From Mesostigma viride (Eukaryota > Streptophyta > Mesostigmatophyceae > Mesostigmatales > Mesostigmataceae): DNA of 62,000 nucleotides. Position numbers and translations under genes: made by a program. Below, one piece after another: positions 10,480 to 21,938 of this stretch (position 1 is the stretch's first letter; each line of letters opens with the position of its first letter). The DNA lies in NCBI GenBank assembly GCA_009746045.1, contig RPFO01000154.1, positions 983,667 through 1,045,666 of the forward strand. The letters are read 5' to 3'. The notes below the pieces were generated by a model that ran no database searches, was not told the DNA's origin, and saw only the letters and a list, made by a program, of their open reading frames with translations.

Positions 10480-13400
10480 CGCGCGAGTCCTGCTTGATGC
10501 TCAGCAACTCCACGTCGATCTGCAGGCGACCGCGTCATGATCAAGTGGGGATGGCAGGCGACCGCGTCATGACCAAGTGGGGGTGGCAGGCGACCGCGTC
10601 ATGACCAAGTGGGGGTGGCAGGCGACCGCGTCATGGTCAAGTGGGGGATGGTGGCAGGCAACCGCGTCATGACCAAGTGGGGGTGGCAGGCGACCGCGTC
10701 ATGATCAAGTGGGGATGGCAGGCGACCGCGTCATGACCAAGTGGGGGTGGCAGGCGACCGCGTCATGACCAAGTGGGGGTGGCAGGCGACCGCGTCATGG
10801 TCAAGTGGGGGATGGTGGCAGGCGACCGCGTCATGACCAAGTGGGGGTGGCAGGCGACCGCGTCATGATCAAGTGCAGGTGGAAGGGACCCGCACAGAAT
10901 GCATGTTAAATACGTACATGGCGCATCGAGGCCGCTATCCTGAAATTTCCTAACACGGTCTTGACGCGATACCCCAAGTAACCCAAGGAATGGAAACGAT
11001 GTTACGATAAAGTATCCGTGGTCATCCTCCCGACGCAGCCCTATTAATTTGAGCCTCCCACGGATTGAGCGGTCATTCCCCCAGGGTTTGAGCAGGTAGA
11101 AGAGCGCATCCCTGTGAATCCCTTCGGGAATTGAATCCTTCCATCCCAAGCGAGTCCATGGGTTCTTATGAGAAGGCAGTCAACCAATCCGTAGCCACAC
11201 GCCAACGATTCCAGCTACTGGCTGACCCGGGCGGTTGCTAGCATACTTTACTTCTCTCTCGGCATCGGGCTAGGAGTACATGGGTGCATGGCTGCATGTA
11301 TGCGTCAGCCAGGCCAAGCCAAGACGCGACGACGATACACCAACCCAAGTGAGCCAAATAATGAAGTTCTGCTGACTAGTAATATGAAGTAATATGAAGT
11401 ATACCAGAACATGAGGTCAACCCGCACAGACGCTGTCGTCTGGTTGGTCTCACATCCACTACCTTTACTGAACTACTCCACAGAGGACCTACCGAAGGAG
11501 GACTCAGCCCTCAGGTTCAGGACCTATGGAAGGAGGACTCAGCCCTCAGGTTTGCGAAACTTTAGTTGCCTGGGGCACCATGGGCACCAAAGCGTTTCTA
11601 GCTGACACACGCCATGGTTCCCACCGCTGCTTGCACCCATTTTCGTCCGGGGGCGATCCGGCATGACACCAGACAATCACTGACGACAGGGGAAAAAAAA
11701 GAAGGAAAAAAAAGGAGAAAACAGAAAATTTACAAGGGACAGGTTGCGGGCTTGCAACGGTGTTGTCGTTGCAGGGCGGGGGGGGGAGGACAAGGGAAAA
11801 CGAGATTGCTATGATTACGACTAGCTATGATTTTCATTTCGCTCGGATGCCACACGGCCAGAGAATCGCGGGCGGCTCACATCGATAGTTGCATTGGGGG
11901 GGATCTCGCCTCCAGATCCTGAGGTTCCGTACGCCAGCTCGGGGGGGATCATCAGCTTCCTCTGCAAAAGCATTTTGAAGGGAAAAGGCACAGGCAAGGG
12001 CAGGCAGGATGACGACAATAATGCTGGACGAGATGGCCGATGGAGTGTCCATGGGTTGGGGCACAGAGAGCCGCAGACATGGCCATAGAATGCCTGAGAT
12101 TCAGGAAAGAGACTTGGGCATCGGACCCCGCGCGCACTCGGGCTGCGGTCTCCGATAAGGTTGGACGTGCACAGCACGCTCGAAAGGTGATGCCGCATGG
12201 GTGACACAGCATGGATGAAGCGTGCAGGAAGCTCGTGAGGTGATGCCGCAGTCACCCTGGAGGTGGCGCTTATACTAGTATAACAGTTAGAATGTTCGGT
12301 AAGTTGCGCAGCTCTCTGCGCTGAGGGCATTATATGTTACTTCAACCCCCCATTGAGACCAAACCCCAACCAAGTGAACGAAGTAGTGAAGCTTAACTAA
12401 TAGAGTATGGGCTTTTCCTCGCCCCCCCCCCCCCCCCCCCCGATCTAAATCAAACACTTCCGTTGACTTCATGTCATAAGACTTCTTTCTCAGCAAGGGG
12501 AGAGTGGCAGTCCATGTCTTGCCTGTAAATGCTGGCCAATACTTTAAAGGGCTCTTAACATTCACATTCATATCCATGAGTTCTTATACCTGCACGGACA
12601 GCACCCCCCAGGGCTGTCATCGCTGAGCAGCCATTCATTCGACCGGCCAGGTGCATGCCCAACCCTTCTTTGGAAAAAGGCACTCAAAGCTCACGTGGCA
12701 TGCGCTGCTTTGATCCTCAGGGGTTCCACATTGGTGTACGTAGCTAGCAAGCCTTGCAGATAGCCACGACCCAACTTCGAAAAAGCAAATTGACGACAGA
12801 GCTACAGCAATTACAAACGCGGACACAGGCAGCCACAACAGATGCCAGCATGGCAAACGACAAACCAAAAAGAACGAGTAAAAATACGAGACGAAACGAA
12901 ACAACAAAAACCAAACAGAAACATTAAATCTACGAGGCGGACAATGACAGGCAGGATTAATTACTACGGACGTGACAGGCAGACACTGACAGGCAGGCTC
13001 AGCGGATATCAATAGAACAACCAGCACAGGCCAGAAAGCTGGAGAATCGGGACCATGGTAGCTCGAGCCTGCTTTATCTCATCCGTGTTTGTCAAGTTGT
13101 TCAGGATGATGGAAATGAACGAAGGCAGAAACGTGTAGCCTTCTACGTTGAAAAAAATGGCTGGCGAACGTTCCGAGCGACACCTAGACGGTGTAGCTAA
13201 AGAGCAAAATCGCGTGATCAGAGCATCGGGGGGGATATGAATATTGGTCAGTAAAAGATACTAGCAATCCAGTATTCCTACTAGCAATGCAGTATTACTC
13301 TTCCTTATTGTGAATAGCAATCTACCACTAGGTATTGTAGCTGTTTCCGTACCTGGCCTCCCACACGCATGCCGATCACCCCGAGGTCCAACCCCTTGAG

Positions 13401-16400
13401 CACTTTGCCGAACTCGGAGGAGCCCACGTCAAAACCAAACGGCTGCAGGGAGGGGCAGTTATCCATGAGGAGCCATTTGCATGCGTCATGCACATAAGCT
13501 TTCGTCTTCTAAACAGCATGCTGCTCATGGATTTTAAAGCCATACTACAAGGCTATACTAGTAGGCTATACAAGTAGTACGTGTTTACACTGGCAACTAT
13601 GCCATGGTGACACTTTCGTGTAATTATTTTTCTAATGAGATTAGCGTAGTACTCCGTGGCATGCCCATGCGCATGACACGCAAGTACTTACTTACTTATG
13701 CTACGATGACACCCCATGGGGTATCCTCATGGCAGCCAGCTTGACCATGACCCACATGGGTCGCCAGCACATGGGTCATGTACGGCATCGTGGCGGGCAC
13801 GGATGGCGTTACAGTCACACAATCAAAGTCTGCAGCCAACAAAGACAGAGCGCACGGTGGGGTTCTCTTACGGCCTCCCCATCATGTCGGACAAACAAGG
13901 AACACGTTTCTTGAAGGCTGACAAAAAGTCTTTGTCCAAGCCAGGGTAGGGCCTCCACTGTCCTCGAGGTGGGAGCGGTGGACGTCCAGCATCAAGGCAC
14001 GCCTGAGGCTCACCGTGCCCCCCGGGACTATACCACCCCCGCCTTGCGCCGCCCCCACATAAGAACCAGCATCACCTTAGAATGTACTCCTTGTAAAAAT
14101 TAAAATATGCGTTCCACCTCGCGCCACCCCCGCCTTGCGCCACCCCCGCCTGCGCCACCCCCACAACAACTCACGGTGCCCCCCGTGACCCCGGCCCCTT
14201 GTCGACTCGTGACGAACGTGATGTTCTTCCACTTGGCGTCATAGTGCACCTGCCAGGGGGGGCCATGGGGGATGGTGGTCGTCGGAATGACGGCAAAGCG
14301 GCCCGTTGGATACCCTCATGAGCCACACATTTAAATAAGTAACGATGTTCAGAAGCGCTTGCTGCCATGCATTCGTACAGCATAGCAGAACCGGCCGCCT
14401 ACGACCAGGGGTGTGATGATGTTCAGGGACAGAGGTGGGTGTACCCCCCTCAGGGTAATCCACAGGATTCCATCGGGATAGATACCGCCCTAATTCATGG
14501 ATTGCAATCAAGGAGGATCTTGCTCTCCAATCCTCCGTAAGTATACTGCCCTCCCACGACTCGAAAACGCGGACAAGATAACGGCAGGCTCGAGCTACCA
14601 TGGTCCGGATTCTCCCGATTTCTGGCCTGCGCTGGTTGTCTCCTTGATACTGCCCTCCCACGTTTGGGACACTGGTGGGAAAAGGGAGCAAAGAAGGGGT
14701 GATAGAAGATGGGGGCACACCCATGAGCGGGCGTCTTGACATGCTGTCAAGGGAAGGGAGAGCGGAATGAAGGAGGTGGAGAAAGCGCGAGGAAAACATC
14801 AACAGGCTGTATCTTAACGGATGGGGAGGAGGGAAACCGGCCACCCGAATGGAGGTTGGTCGTTATTAAACATCAGTGGTGGGGAGGAGGGAAACCAGCC
14901 ACCGAGAGGGTGGTCCATAACTGGCTCGTACACATCCTGGTGCCTGCATCATACTATAACAGCTGCCGCAAGGCAGCGAACACCGCAACTAAGCAGCCAG
15001 CCGAGCTACCAATCAGATTCTATGCTGTACTCCAAGTCGATTGGCTGAGGATCTTCAGTGCACTCTGTTCCTTCGAGCCCTTGGTTGGACTAACCAACAT
15101 AGATATGCCCAGGATTAACAGTTTTATTGATATTTGTCAATCGATAAATCAATTTACTCATCAAGAGACCTCCACTGACAGCCCCTTGCCAAACTGGGAG
15201 GCCTGTGCCAGGTAATCATACCCTGCCAAATAGTCCTGTGTGTCAACGATGACAACGTTGACATGCCACCCTCCCTCCTTTGACATTATGCCCCCCCCCC
15301 ACCACTGCCGATGCCCCCAACCACACCATGGCCAGCATGTATGGCACGCCATGGCCAGCATGTATGGCAAACCATGGCCTCATCCATGTATGGCCCCCAC
15401 CCCGCACCGTGATGCGCTGTCCGCGCTCCTCTGCGCCCAATTGTCCTAGCACACCAAATAACCCCGTGCGTTCAATATTCCTAGCACACCAAATAACCCC
15501 GTGTGTTCAATATTCGTAGCACACCTAATAACCCCGTGTGTTCAATATTCGTAGCACACCAAATAACCCTGTGTGTTCAATATTCCTAGCACGCCAAATA
15601 ACCCTGTGTGTTCAATATTCCTAGCACACCAAATAACCCTGTGTGTTCAATATTCCTAGCACACCAAATAACCCTGTCTGTTCAATATTCCTATCACTCC
15701 AAATACCCCCAGTGTTCAATATTCCTAGCACACCAAACAACCGTTTGTGTTCAATATTCCTAGCACTCCAAATACCCCCAGTGTTCAATATTCCTAGCAC
15801 ACCAAATAACCCCGTGTGTTCAATATTCCTAGCACACCAAATAACCCTGTCTGTTCAATATTCCTAGCACACCAAATAACCCCGTGTGTTCAATATTCCT
15901 AGCACACCTAATAACCCTGTGTGTCCTCAGTGTGCGACCAGATGGCTGATGGCCCCCACCCCGCACCGTGATGCGCTGGCTCTGCTCTCCTGCCCCCAAT
16001 CGTCCTAGCACAAGGCAATCCTGCACTAGGTACCCCTGTGTGAGTCTACAGCATGCTACCAGATGGGCCCCCACCCCGCACCGTGATGCGCTGGCCCCTC
16101 TCCACCGGCCCCGCCCCCGTTCCGATGGACACGTCGTAGTACCTGCAGGCATGGCCCGTCGCAGACGAAAGAATTATGAGACGGGTCGGGAGCATGCCGT
16201 GGCCTAGGAGTACCTGCAGGCATGGCTAGTTTCAGTAACAGAAAAATGCTTTCACTTGCAAGGCATGCAGTTTGGGAGCATGCCGTGGCCCAGGTGTACC
16301 TGCAGGTGGGGCAACCGTGTGAACAAATGGATCCCGTGGTGTGGTCATGGGGTGTGTTTGGTGTAGTGCGAGGCTGTGCGGTAGGGGAGGGAGCGGTCGT

Positions 16401-19400
16401 GGTGGCGGTCACTGTGGGTTCGTAGTGTGTGTGGGGGGGTGGGGGGTGGAATGAGGGGTGCGTTGGGGTAGGGTGGCATTTGGCTAAGCTGGGACAAGTA
16501 AGGTAGGTTGTGTGTGTGGCTGGGGCTGCGGGGGGGAAAGGGGGGGGGGGGACACAGGTGGTTGGTTGGTTGGGGCCAGCACGCGCAAAGTAGTTGTCAG
16601 AATCCATTGGGTGTGAAGATCTCCTTCATCAGCTCGAGAGAAGGAATCCCGTGGCAGCCGCCTAACCACTGTTTGGTAACCAGAAACGACTAGTTGGCAA
16701 CCGCATTTTAATACTATTACTACCAGTGCTATTATTATTGCTATTATTGCTATTATTATTGCAATTATTACGAATGACTGTCTCGCTCAAAGAGCGGTTG
16801 GCCATGTGCCAGATCTGCACATGGCGGCTAAGCAAACAACCGGTTCCCATGTAGGGCACGGCTGCTGACAGGTCCCTGGGGCACTCACTTGAGCCCGCTG
16901 GGCAGGGTCGTGTACGCTTCCTCAGGAATCTTCTCGCGCTTCTTCAGCTGCGGCCACAGGCAGGAAAAATGGTAAAATCAAATAACATGACATAAAATGA
17001 ACAAATATGAATGGTTATGATGGCCTGTGTGAGCAAACGCTACAAATGAAAAATTGCGCATCACTCTACATCACTCTACATGGCTGTGCATCACGGGAAG
17101 CTGATTAGAGCTTCACGAGACAACCTGCATCTCTCAGCAGCGCGAACCGCCGCATGATTGGGCCGCCACAGCTCACACCCAGCTCTAACCACAGCATGCT
17201 TGGCTGGCCGGGATGGGAAAAGCACTGTACTCCTATCCAGGTGTCCACACTTCCTGTACTACGACACACGTGTTCACATCCACTGTACTCCTATCCAGGT
17301 GTCCACACTTCCTGTACTACGACACACGTGTTCACATCCACTGTACTCCTATCCAGGTGTCCACACTTCCTGTACTACGACACACGTGTTCACATCCACT
17401 GTACTCCTATCCAGGTGTCCACACTTCCTGTACTACGACACACGTGTTCACATCCACTGTACTCCTATCCAGGTGTCCACACTTCCTGTGCTACGACACA
17501 CGTGTTCACATCCACTGTACTCCTATCCAGGTGTCCACACTTCCTGTACTACGACACACGTGTTCACATCCACTGTACTCCTATCCAGGTGTCCACACTT
17601 CCTGTACTACGACACACGTGTTCACATCCACTGTACTCCTATCCAGGTGTCCACACTTCCTGTACTACGACACACGTGTTCACATCCACTGTACTCCTAT
17701 CTAGGTGTCCACACTTCCTGTGCTACGACACACGTGTTCACATCCACTGTACTCCTATCCAGGTGTCCACACTTCCTGTACTACGACACACGTGTTCACA
17801 TCCACTGTACTCCTATCCAGGTGTCCACACTTCCTGTACTACGACACACGTGTTCACATCCACCAAAACCCTATCCAGGTGTCCACGTCCTCTACTTTGG
17901 ACGATCAATGCACGTCTTGCTGGGAGCGGGTCTTATCCGACAGGGACCCTGAAGAACCTCCCCAAGGATGTACACACTGGTCATGCCACTGATACACATT
18001 CACCTCAGTGGCCAGCGCGTGCCCTGTGGGTGCCCATCCCCAGTTCCCCACCACAGCGTTTCTAAGTCTGTGCAGCGCGCCCCGTTAGTGCGCGCCTCCT
18101 CCATACTATACCACTTTCTGGCCTGCGCTGGTTGTCTCCTTGATACCACGTTCCTTTCGTGCCCGCACTAGGAATGTTTCATACCAAGGAGACAACCAGC
18201 GCAGGCCGGAATGCCTTTGTAATGTTTCCGTGCCCGCACTAGGAGTGTTTCATACGCACACAAACGTGCCTCATACGAACTTTCTTGCTTGGCATGCGGA
18301 CTAATTATGCTTGGCCTGCGCTGGTTGTCTCCTTGACATCTTTACCATCGAAGGATGGCCTCTCTCTACACTTGTTTCTCGCCTTGCCCCTTGGGACCAC
18401 AGAACGATTACTTACCACTGGATAACAATAGTTTATCTTTGGATAGCGACTCATTATCCTTGGATAACCAGCGCCTATCTTTAAATAAGAGTCTTAGCTT
18501 CCATCTAGCCTTTATGCCCACAGAAGGAGCCACCTGGCGTTTATTTTCAGCACAGCCAGCAGCCAGTCAGTTTACAACCTCCGCCCATTTTTAGGGACAT
18601 GTAGAAGCGGGCGCGCGCCACATGCACAGTGTAAAGAAAGGAACTTGGTCCCCACATCGCTTTTCATTCATGCCACGGATGTCACGCGACCTATAGTGTC
18701 AGGCGTCCTCACCTCCTTCTTGAAACCAGGAAGAGCCTGCGCGACCGGCGCATTTACGAGACCCGACCCAGCCGACAGGCCTGCACAGGTCGTGAACAAA
18801 CACATGGAATAGCCAACGAACAGGTGCAGGCCTAGGGGGGTTATCCTATTGATGATAGCTACACAACGGCTGAGTGGAAAAAGGTATATAATTGGGAGGA
18901 GGTGGCGATTGCCACTCCGTGTACACTGCCGCGCGCCACCAGAGGAACACAGTGCCTCTACAGGCTAGCAAAGCAGGCAGCGGCATGGCAGTCAGGTGGC
19001 AGTGACGATGAAAGGGAACGAGCAGCGTTGAAAACCAGGATTCTAGCTCCGCATCTCATGAAAAAAGTTGAAGGTCCATGGTTCACTAAACTTAAAATAG
19101 AACAACAAGCTTAGACTTGCAGAAAGAAAGAATTTCCTGTCCCCTATTCAACAGTAGCAGGCGCAACATTTCTTAGATTGGGCACCATTGCAAATATTGA
19201 TCACCATTCTTGAGCCGATGGCAAAACACTTGCAAGACAACAAGCCTCGACTGCGGATCATGAAGCAGCCACCGCCCAGGTACTCATCCAAGACATGGAC
19301 CGCCGCTGGTGCAAAGGGGGCAGCTGGTGCGCGCCCAGGTAGGTGCCAGGGGCCACAAGCACGACTAATCTCACACGGGGTCGCTCACATACGCGGAGTG

Positions 19401-19800
19401 GGGTGGGTGGGGCGGGTCCTAGGGACAGGCCTGCTGATAACTCGGGGGCTGGGCGTTCCTTATCTGCCAAGGGATATAACAGTATCAGCCCGGTGAGTCC
19501 ACCCTAAATATGGTTTGCGACATGCCATCCCCCGTCCTCACCTGCCACCGCCATGAGGGCAGAGTTGACAGCAAAGCCCCTGCGGGTCGTGGCGCCCGCA
19601 CTCGGCTGGTCATCGGGAGTGATGCTATTCTCCGCACGGGTGCTGGCCCTTGTGGCTGGTGTGTGGGCAGCACGTCTATTTTTAGAAAAGGCCGGGTGGA
19701 GGGGAGCATGGGCCAAAGGGGTGCATCGCAGGCTGCGCCCGCGGAACGAGCTGCGGGCTGCGGATGCCAGGATAACCATTATATTCCGGCAGTGGGGCAT
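10480..19800 (-). CDS. thylakoid-lumen FKBP-type peptidyl-prolyl isomerase
   Basis: An FKBP-type prolyl cis-trans isomerase, assembled from eight exons: 19800-19542, 18780-18713, 16947-16889, 16142-16082, 14249-14175, 13442-13353, 11961-11881 and 10519-10480. All have GT donors and AG acceptors, and every phase matches. Exon 1 encodes a basic, Ser/Ala-rich transit peptide. Its end plus exon 2 form a twin-arginine signal (TTRRGFAVNS, a hydrophobic stretch, then APVAQA), pointing to Tat import into the thylakoid lumen. The catalytic domain follows: LPSGLKYYDV, HYDAKWKNITFVTSRQG, PFGFDVGSSE, VLKGLDLGVIGMRVGGQ, IPPELAYG, IPPNATIDIDVELLSIKQ. These match the plant lumenal FKBP16/18 group. About 256 residues are expected with the tentative last exon. 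The start may be the ATG at 19800 or at 19779; a TATATA lies just upstream (19811-19816). Introns hold minisatellites and retroelement copies. Confidence 0.9.
10522..10872. repeat. 32-bp minisatellite with higher-order structure, in FKBP intron
   Basis: About eleven units of roughly 32 bp (consensus containing GGCGACCGCGTCATGACC) fill the intron right up to the acceptor of the exon at 10480-10519. Sequence variants recur with a period of about 163 bp, so blocks of about five units were duplicated together. On the gene strand each unit ends CGGTCGCCTGCC, and the real acceptor reads CGGTCGCCTGCAG. Confidence 0.9.
13014..13160 (+). repeat. SINE-like dispersed repeat, copy 2
   Basis: A diverged copy of the 2122-2230 repeat, from AGAACAACCAGCACAGGCC through GGTAGCTCGAGCCTG to GGATGATGGAAATGAA. 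It lies inside the FKBP intron, antisense to that gene. Confidence 0.65.
13621..13693 (+). repeat. dispersed 72-bp repeat, copy 2
   Basis: A near-identical copy of 7589-7660 with a longer ACTT tail, inside the FKBP intron between the exons at 13353 and 14175. Confidence 0.6.
14559..14646 (-). mobile_element. 88-bp retroposon with perfect 16-bp TSD
   Basis: On the minus strand this element begins CAAGGAGACAACCAGCG and ends GCGTTTTCGAGT. The 16-bp sequence CGTGGGAGGGCAGTAT (minus-strand reading) flanks it exactly at 14647-14662 and 14543-14558. Long perfect duplications of this kind are typical of LINE-driven retroposition. It lies in sense orientation in an FKBP intron. Confidence 0.85.
15388..16142 (-). 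repeat. duplicated FKBP exon fragments around a 35-bp minisatellite
   Basis: The full exon lies at 16082-16142. Partial copies of its 3' end plus the donor lie at about 15952-16000 and 15392-15440, still reading SQRIT or ERGQRIT before GTGCGG. Between the copies, at about 15443-15925, are some 14 units of a 35-bp repeat (TAGCACACCAAATAACCC type). The partial copies lack the exon's 5' half and a matching acceptor, so they are probably not used. Confidence 0.8.
17223..17875. repeat. 58-bp minisatellite in FKBP intron
   Basis: About eleven nearly identical 58-bp units (containing CTCCTATCCAGGTGTCCACA) lie between the exons at 16889 and 18713. Because 58 is not a multiple of three, all three plus-strand frames stay open and give overlapping but meaningless long ORFs. 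Confidence 0.95.
18120..18337. repeat. foldback of the SINE-like box plus a third copy
   Basis: 18120-18142 (minus) and 18185-18207 (plus) carry the same 23-bp sequence, CAAGGAGACAACCAGCG then CAGGCC, as perfect inverted arms around a 42-bp loop. A third copy (minus) is at 18313-18337. A direct repeat, GTGCCCGCACTAGGA, occurs at about 18160 and 18230. All lie in an FKBP intron. Confidence 0.85.
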
Positions 19801-21938
19801 GTGACAGCATATATAACACGAAAGGGGGGGGGGGGGGGGATGGGGGAGAATCGACCATTCGTGTGTATGTGAATTGATATGTTATAGTGCCAGCAGGGAG
19901 GCATGTGACCGCATGTACCATGAGAAAGGAAGAAAAGGGGGTGGGTGGCAGAAAAGCTAGCAATACAAACCACATCACTTGCATGTACACGAAATAGATA
20001 ACGAAATATGAGCGTAACTACCGTGGGCATTTGCATTGAACGGGCGCAATCAGCCGAGCCAGTGCCATGCGGACACTGCCAGTTGCGGAAAATATCTTCA
20101 CTGCTAGCGATATTCCTCAGCGTACTACATCACTACTTCACTAGGGGCAAAAAATTACCGCTTTATAGTCTCGCTGTCAACGATGTGTCCGAAAGCCTTT
20201 GCCAGGGAAGCTGTAAAATATTAGGTAGCCACAAACAACCCCCGCATGTTCGAGACGACTTCCTGCCATCGCCATATAAAACCAGCCTGTCGGGTGTACA
20301 AGAGTTACACCATCAGAGTCCTGAACCTTTTAGGTATTGGGGCAGGTAAAAAGTGACCCCCCCATTCCATGGGCTAGAATTTACCAGAGCAAGATGTCGC
20401 GTATAAATGTATGATCGTGCGCCCTAGATATTCCCGTAAACGAAAACCGAGGGTAACGGGATGTCAAGCGACTCTCCCAGGAGAAAGGCTGAACCATCCT
20501 GTTCCATAGTGATGAATTAATACGCCATGACAATATCAATAGCAGGAACACCTAGTACATGTCGATATCAAGCGTTGTGGATAAGGTTATGACCCGCTGC
20601 CGAAAGCTTACCGATGCAGACGTTCCCCGCATCTGCTTCGCTACGGGAAGTTGTGAGGGTCAATGCCAGTGCGACCGAAGACATTGAAGCGACGAAAATT
20701 AGAATTCTTACGAGTTGCAAACGAAAGATGTAGTGTACGTGGAATGTTGCTTTATCCACCTGCAATTCCAATGTCCATCGATATCTTGAGCGAATTTGTT
20801 TGTGAAGTACTTTTGAGTACTCTATATAACGTGAGATAACGTGTCCGGTGTCAACACTCATTCACTCAACAGCTGACAGAGAAGTTGACGGTTGCTAGCA
20901 TTCTAAAGCTTTTTGGTTATCTGGCGTTTCCAAGCGGGATTGATGGTGCAGCGTTGGGGCCTTCGAGGTGCAACGGCCGATGATCGAGATCTCGAGCAAG
21001 CACGGTCCAGGGTACACGTCAGCCTGAGATCTTGGCACAAACTGTGGGCACTTTCTAGTAGATTCTGTTAATTGGAACTACCCCCAACACGTGCGTTATG
21101 CCATCTGTGGCCAAAGGCGAGGTCTATGATGCTGCCAACGAGGCAGGCTTCAGTTCCGTATTCCTAGTTGGCTCATCTTGTTGAGCATCCATCCATCAAC
21201 CGCCGGGCTCAGGGCTGGTCGGACCTGATCTCCTGCTGACTGCTTCCCATGACATGACAGTCGCTCCTCCGAAGGCGCTCTCATTACATGTATGCCCTTG
21301 GCGTAAATCCTGCACCAGGCGGTTTATCCCCGAGCCTGACGTGCTTCCTGTTAATGCCCATGCCCGACTCGTGATATTCAGCCATCAACGCTCAATTTGA
21401 CAGACCACAGGCTGACCACGTGTGGCATCCTTACGCGTTGCGGCGCGTGTTAAGGACGGCAGGCGGCGTAGAAATGAGATGTCGCATTGAAACGGGTTCC
21501 TGGAAGAATTATTTCTGACAGATCCGCCATTCCACATCAGCGCCGGAACCCCTTCGCTCTGCTCAGCTCGATCTATCCCCAAAGGACACATGGCTACTGA
21601 TGGTCGTGATGCGCGCCCGGAGATGTCCAGGTTATCGAGCTCTGCACGGCATTTTGGCTGAATCAGGCGGACGCCCCGCATTGGCCTTTTAATGCAAGCC
21701 GGGGAGTCGCCATGAATTAAAGTTGCATGGGCTCTCGTGGCATTATCGCCACCCCGATTGAACGATCTTGGTAATTGGGAATATAGCGCGCGCGTAAATT
21801 GGCCAGATCTATAAAGGGCCGTCGTGTCTGGGATCTGTGGCCATTACCACAAACGGCCAGAATCGTGTGCTAAACTACATTGGAAACGCTTTACAAGGCC
21901 TGTGCTTGCAACGCAAGCATTGTAACTGGTCTCAGGCT
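19801..21938. promoter_or_regulatory. divergent intergenic region between FKBP and ApaG genes
   Basis: Both flanking genes are transcribed outwards from here. TATATA at 19811-19816 sits just upstream of the FKBP start. TATAAAG at 21810-21816 lies about 125 bp upstream of the chosen ApaG ATG, allowing a 5' UTR of roughly 100 bp. Another TATATAA at about 20823 has no gene assigned to it. No coding segment was recognised in between. Confidence 0.45.

Noticed and set aside
17154-18065. Three overlapping plus-strand ORFs of up to 303 codons
   Set aside because: They are read-through of the 58-bp tandem array in all frames, inside an intron of the FKBP gene on the other strand.
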